A DNA stretch of 64,000 nucleotides from Planococcus citri (lineage: Eukaryota; Arthropoda; Insecta; Hemiptera; Pseudococcidae): contig NC_088680.1 in the NCBI RefSeq assembly GCF_950023065.1, positions 42,644,559-42,708,558 on the forward strand. Reading direction: 5' to 3'. The notes below the pieces were generated by a model. It did not search any database. It worked only from the letters and a program-made list of their open reading frames with translations, and had not been told where the DNA came from. Below, in pieces: positions 62,401 through 64,000 of the stretch (the first letter of the stretch is position 1; each line of letters opens with the position of its first letter). A program made the translations under genes and the position numbers.

Positions 62401-64000
62401 TACTCGAAGAACACGAAACGATCATTCTGATAACGTGTAATGTTTTACCATTTTTTCAGAGTGATAACCGAATTAAACAATACGGAATTCGAAGGTAACA
62501 AGTTACGCGTCGAGACGCCCATGGAACGTAGAAATAATCGCGGTCCCGGTGGCCCGAGAAATACCCGAAATGCGGCCGGATTTGGGCCACCATCCAGAAC
62601 GACCGATTTCCCCTTACGTATTCTGGTACCTAGTGAAATGGTTGGTGCTATTATTGGTAGACAGGGTTCTACAATTAGACAGATTACGCAACAAAGCAGA
62701 GCCAGGTTCGTACGATGTTCTTTATTGACTGATTAGCGATTGATCGATCGATCGATCGATACCCAATAACACAGCTCTGTATGTCTATTGGAGCGATCGA
62801 TCGACCAATTTTCGATGTACATTCGGTTATCTTCTATGGAAATGAAAAGATCACTACGACCTCGTAATGGTTGTAGTTGTAATGAATTGTTTCATTATTT
62901 TATAGTGTTTTATGCAACAGGGTAGACGTACATAGAAAGGAGAATATCGGCTCGGTCGAGAAATCTATTACCATTTATGGAAACCCCGAAAACTGTACGC
63001 AAGCGTGTAAGAAAATTCTAGAAGTTATGCAACAAGAAGCCGCAAATACGACTAAAACTCCGTAAGTAGTGTATTTTCACCTATATAATCTGACGTACCA
63101 CGTAGGTACATAATATGTAGGTATCTGTACGAACTCGTTCGAGTAATCGTAGCTATGTCAACTCTACTGAGCTGTGATGTAGATGGCCCATAAAGTTCAG
63201 GCAATAATGTAATTGCCCGAATTTACGTCACTGCTTCGAAAAATATGTCAATATCGACGAATATCATCCTTGTGAGAGTAAACTTACACGCGCTCAAGCT
63301 GTACGAATTTTCCTAAAACCTTTATTTTTACGGTGGCCGGATATTCATATCTTGCAGCGAAGCGTGTTGTTTATTTTTGTTACCTTTTTTTTTTTTTCAT
63401 TCGTCATTTTATTCAATGAAATATGTAATGTAGTTAACGTGTTATTTATATATACCACTTGTTGCTATGTTCGCAGTGAAATTACGTTGAAAATTTTGGC
63501 ACATAATAATCTAATTGGAAGAATTATAGGTAAAGGTGGAAACACGATAAAGAGGATTATGCAAGAAACCGACACCAAAATAGCCGTATCAAGGTGAGGA
63601 TCAATTCTATGTATTTTTATGATTGTGTTTTTTTATTTTTTTTGAAGTGTTGGAGAAATTCTTGATGTGTTTTGTCTCAGTTACCTTTTTGAATTGTTTT
63701 TAATTTGGTTGACAATTTTTTCTTGCGAGGTTCGATTTGCCATTTTTTAAAGAAAATTATTGGAACGCTGTTTTTCTCAAAGAATATTATTTTTTGTTCC
63801 AATTTTTGCTTGAGAGTAAAGATTCTTATTGAAACCTTTTCTAGTTAGGATCTTGTAAGAGGGGATTTGGCATTTTAAAATATTTTGAGTAATTTTTCTC
63901 TGAAATTTTCTTCAAGAAGTACACCTTCTTATTTTGGTTTTGTTTTGGAAGTTCAATTTTATCTCAAAGTGACGTTTTGATCCAAGTCTTTCCATACTAT
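44161..64000 (+). CDS. Imp: Imp (IGF2BP family) gene, 5' part, continues past the window
   Basis: This is the gene for the insect IGF-II mRNA-binding protein, a cytoplasmic RNA-binding protein that packages target mRNAs into RNP granules and controls their transport, stability and translation. Joining 44341-44447, 62180-62362, 62460-62705, 62921-63061 and 63477-63593 gives one uninterrupted frame of 264 codons plus two bases. It holds a 35-residue polar leader, an RRM at about residues 43-117, a Gly/Arg/Pro linker at 118-145, KH1 at about 146-218 with GRQG at 163-166, and the start of KH2 from 227 with GKGG at 244-247. Family members carry two further KH domains, which must lie beyond the right edge. 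Vertebrate homologues have two RRMs; the single RRM here corresponds to the second, as in Drosophila. All introns are GT-AG and in phase 2. Identification rests on my recall of the family, not on a search, but the KH1 match is extensive. Confidence 0.95.
44640..44668. repeat. Short perfect hairpin, 13 bp stem and 3-base loop
   Basis: CGGCGTGTTTTTT pairs with AAAAAACACGCCG around TTG. It lies 190 bases after the Imp exon donor, at the end of a GC- and CpG-rich stretch (about 44540-44640). It may be a structured RNA element or a residual inverted repeat; its role is unknown. Confidence 0.7.
45757..45870. repeat. Possible worn end of a DNA transposon
   Basis: ACAGGGTAATTCAAAAAAGA at about 45760 followed by CTGTACAAC resembles the CAGGGTG-ATTCAAAAA ends common among insect DNA transposons. 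No matching inverted copy was found nearby. Farther along, two blocks (about 45836-45905 and 46232-46295) are imperfect direct copies of each other: GCAGCACTGAATTCC and AAAACACTCCCCA against GCAGCATTCTATGAAT and AAAACATTCCCCA. Identity of the element is not known. Confidence 0.3.
47278..47610 (+). other. Possible terminal exon with poly(A) signal inside the intron
   Basis: A very strong pyrimidine tract and acceptor (CTTTACCACCTCTTTCATCAG) end at 47277. After it a frame of about 68 codons without Imp or transposon similarity (starting DHWTLNADCFDESFKLQG) runs to a TAA at about 47481. AATAAA follows at 47589-47594, then GT/T-rich sequence. I do not recognise the peptide. It may be a cryptic or alternative 3' exon, an exon of a nested gene, or chance. 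Confidence 0.2.
52865..52911. repeat. CTC/TCC trinucleotide microsatellite
   Basis: A run of about fifteen TCC units. On the - strand it would read as a poly-Glu tract, but the surrounding frame shows no family resemblance and no splice signals, so I treat it as a microsatellite. Confidence 0.9.
53265..53570. mobile_element. MITE-like element, 306 bp, 24 bp terminal inverted repeats
   Basis: The left end starts AAGTAAGTTAAGTGCACC and runs on to CTAATAA. The inverted right end starts AAGTAAGGTAAGTGCACC and also continues to CTAATAA, giving 23 of 24 matches. The interior has no coding sequence. A target duplication is not clear because both flanks are A/T runs. Confidence 0.7.
53571..53940. 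other. Imp intron between two repeat elements
   Basis: Unremarkable AT-rich sequence between the 306 bp MITE-like element and foldback copy B. I see nothing in it. Confidence 0.5.
53941..54980. repeat. Foldback repeat with CTGGAGGCTCCAG units (copy B)
   Basis: It opens with ATTAGCCGGGGGCCCGC and GGATCTATTGCACCCC, then CACCTGTCAAAATTTCAAGT, the same arm as in copy A. It continues into four or so units of GGAGCCTCCAGCGACTTTTT / GGAGCCTCCAGCAGATTTTT separated by about 150-165 bases (near 54198, 54330, 54360, 54481 and 54511). It finishes with inverted units at about 54885-54965 (CTGCTGGAGTCTCCAGG). Copy B has more central units than copy A and a worn right arm. Confidence 0.75.
55521..55534. 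repeat. Poly-G run of 14
   Basis: Fourteen consecutive G flanked by T-rich and TTATTGAGTGAGTGAGG sequence. Length is unreliable in short-read data. Confidence 0.9.
58120..58900. repeat. Diverged low-complexity array, locus 3
   Basis: This is the longest of the three related arrays, with units such as AAAATTGCCAAGAAATTTAA, AAAAAGATTTGC and GAGTCTCACTTTTTTGATAA. The open frames read through it on both strands are rich in Phe/Lys and are artefacts of the repeat. Confidence 0.6.
59231..59595. repeat. Recent tandem duplication, unit 183 bases, two copies
   Basis: Copy one (59231-59413) and copy two (59414-59595) both begin TTTTTGGCGAGAGTTTTCCG, with a GGAGGGAGGGGAGGGGAGG stretch. I saw a single difference (A versus G in TCATTRTTTGAAG) before the end of the unit. 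This makes a peptide-level repeat in the antisense frame, which I regard as non-coding. Confidence 0.95.
59596..60899. other. Imp intron with simple sequence, no gene recognised
   Basis: Apart from the AACCAAAAACC stretch at 60.11-60.50 kb I see only AT-rich sequence and a single GGACACCCTGG word near 60722, recalling the end of the 38.8 kb element without a partner. Confidence 0.5.
60110..60500. repeat. AACCAAAAACC simple-sequence stretch
   Basis: Irregular repetition of AACCAAAAACCAAAA occupies two blocks (60115-60225 and 60365-60480) with an ordinary AT-rich middle. It is not the insect telomere motif (TTAGG). The aromatic-rich antisense frame over it is a by-product. Confidence 0.6.
60900..61860 (+). 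promoter_or_regulatory. CpG-rich promoter-like block just upstream of the Imp RRM exon
   Basis: This is the most GC- and CpG-rich stretch in the window (60945-60990 around CGCGCCGCGCC, and 61130-61142 with repeated CCGG), starting 1.3 kb before exon 62180. It contains several ATGs and a consensus donor CGAATTA|GTAAGT (GT at 61428). One frame through that donor has the phase required by 62180, but it crosses a long A run and shows no family similarity. A proximal alternative promoter with an untranslated first exon is the simplest reading. Confidence 0.45.
62180..62362 (+). CDS. Imp: Imp exon: first half of the RRM
   Basis: This 183-base internal exon sits between a pyrimidine-rich acceptor (TTCTGACATTACAG) and a GTGAGT donor. 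It encodes a short linker, then the RRM RNP2-like strand KVVISNLPG, helix 1 (IEDLEQLLAPYG) and the RNP1 region read as AVQISFDT. RNP1 lacks the usual aromatic G-F-V-x-F pattern. That degeneracy is also seen in RRM2 of vertebrate IGF2BP proteins, so it marks the subtype rather than decay. The exon starts with the third base of a codon and ends with two bases of one, so it is a multiple of three. Any upstream exon ending in the same phase can be joined to it, which makes it the natural common acceptor for alternative 5' exons. Confidence 0.95.
62460..62705 (+). CDS. Imp: Imp exon: end of the RRM, basic linker and KH1 core
   Basis: This 246-base exon follows a 97-base intron with acceptor TTTTTTCAG and ends at GCCAG|GTTCGT. 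It encodes the last RRM helix and strand (VITELNNTEFEGNKLRVETP), then a Gly/Arg/Pro-rich linker (residues about 118-145 of the 44341 isoform). The KH1 core follows: DFPLRILVPSEMVGAIIG, the GRQG loop at residues 163-166, and STIRQITQQSRAR. The KH1 stretch is close to what is known from other arthropods and vertebrates and is the firmest single piece of evidence for the gene. The exon is a multiple of three and phase 2 on both sides. An open frame runs 20-odd bases past the donor before a stop; that extension is intronic. Confidence 0.97.
62921..63061 (+). CDS. Imp: Imp exon: C-terminal half of KH1
   Basis: This 141-base exon follows a 215-base intron (acceptor TTTTATGCAACAG) and ends at CTCC|GTAAGT. 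It encodes VDVHRKENIGSVEKSITIYG, then a Pro-Glu-Asn-Cys stretch and the closing helix CKKILEVMQQEA, followed by an Ala/Thr-rich spacer to KH2. The VDVHRKEN...ITIYGNPENC signature is diagnostic of IGF2BP-family KH1. No ATG-initiated frame reveals this exon, because it is short and starts in mid-codon; it was found by looking for the rest of KH1 after 62705. It is a multiple of three, with phase 2 on both sides. Confidence 0.97.
63477..63593 (+). CDS. Imp: Imp exon: start of KH2
   Basis: This 117-base exon follows a 415-base intron (acceptor TATGTTCGCAG) and ends at TCAAG|GTGAGG. It encodes EITLKILAHNNLIGRIIG, the GKGG loop (residues 244-247) and NTIKRIMQETDTKIAVS. This is the first two-thirds of KH2, with the LKILAHNN signature shared across the family. 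The rest of KH2, KH3 and KH4 are expected beyond 64000. The open frame that extends leftward from this exon (63352-63476) is intronic and shows a long pyrimidine tract. Confidence 0.97.

Noticed and set aside
1..64000. CRISPR arrays, tRNA/rRNA genes, prokaryotic operons, integrated virus genes
   Set aside because: No regularly spaced short repeats with unique spacers, no cloverleaf or B-box that held up by eye, no ribosome-binding-site-led dense genes, and no viral protein motif. A covariance-model scan would be needed to exclude small RNAs fully.

Overview
The window looks like a piece of an AT-rich (about two-thirds A+T by eye) arthropod nuclear genome, very probably an insect. It has GT-AG introns, long stretches without coding sequence, degenerate non-LTR retrotransposons and many small inverted-repeat elements. 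The only gene I recognise with confidence is Imp (the IGF2BP / IMP / VICKZ RNA-binding protein), on the + strand and running off the right edge. A sap-sucking hemipteran such as a scale insect or mealybug is a guess from base composition and from the recurrent words TACGAGTA and TAGGTACCTA; nothing here proves it.

Imp layout. Four consecutive internal exons lie at 62180-62362, 62460-62705, 62921-63061 and 63477-63593. They encode one RRM (matching RRM2 of the vertebrate proteins), then KH1 (GRQG loop) and the start of KH2 (GKGG loop). Upstream, an exon at 44161-44447 carries a start codon at 44341 and joins in perfect phase across a 17.7 kb intron. A second candidate start exon at 7431-7456 has the same donor phase. 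Further promoter-like, CpG-richer blocks with good donors lie at about 24.2-27.2 kb and 60.9-61.9 kb. I read most of the window (about 7.5-62.2 kb) as giant 5' introns of one gene with several alternative promoters.

Intron contents. Two dead non-LTR retrotransposons lie on the - strand: about 27.94-29.42 kb (RT end, RNase H and a zinc-finger-like tail, with one frameshift and a lost catalytic Asp) and about 38.30-38.75 kb (RT fragment). Several non-autonomous inverted-repeat elements have readable ends: 13983-15395 (6 bp duplication ATCTTG), 36019-36972 (TTAG flanks), 38808-39150 (AGTAG flanks), 39335-39709, 42579-42826 (an almost perfect 248 bp hairpin), 53265-53570 and 9260-9540. A repeat family built from CTGGAGGCTCCAG units occurs inside the first of these, at 53.94-54.98 kb and, decayed, at 17.0-17.27 kb. 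Tandem arrays lie at 20.89-21.64 kb and 59231-59595, and a diverged AAAATTGCCAAAAAGT-type array recurs at three loci.

No tRNA, rRNA, CRISPR or bacterial-type operon was seen. Most long open frames in this AT-rich DNA look like chance. The few that might be real are entered with low confidence.
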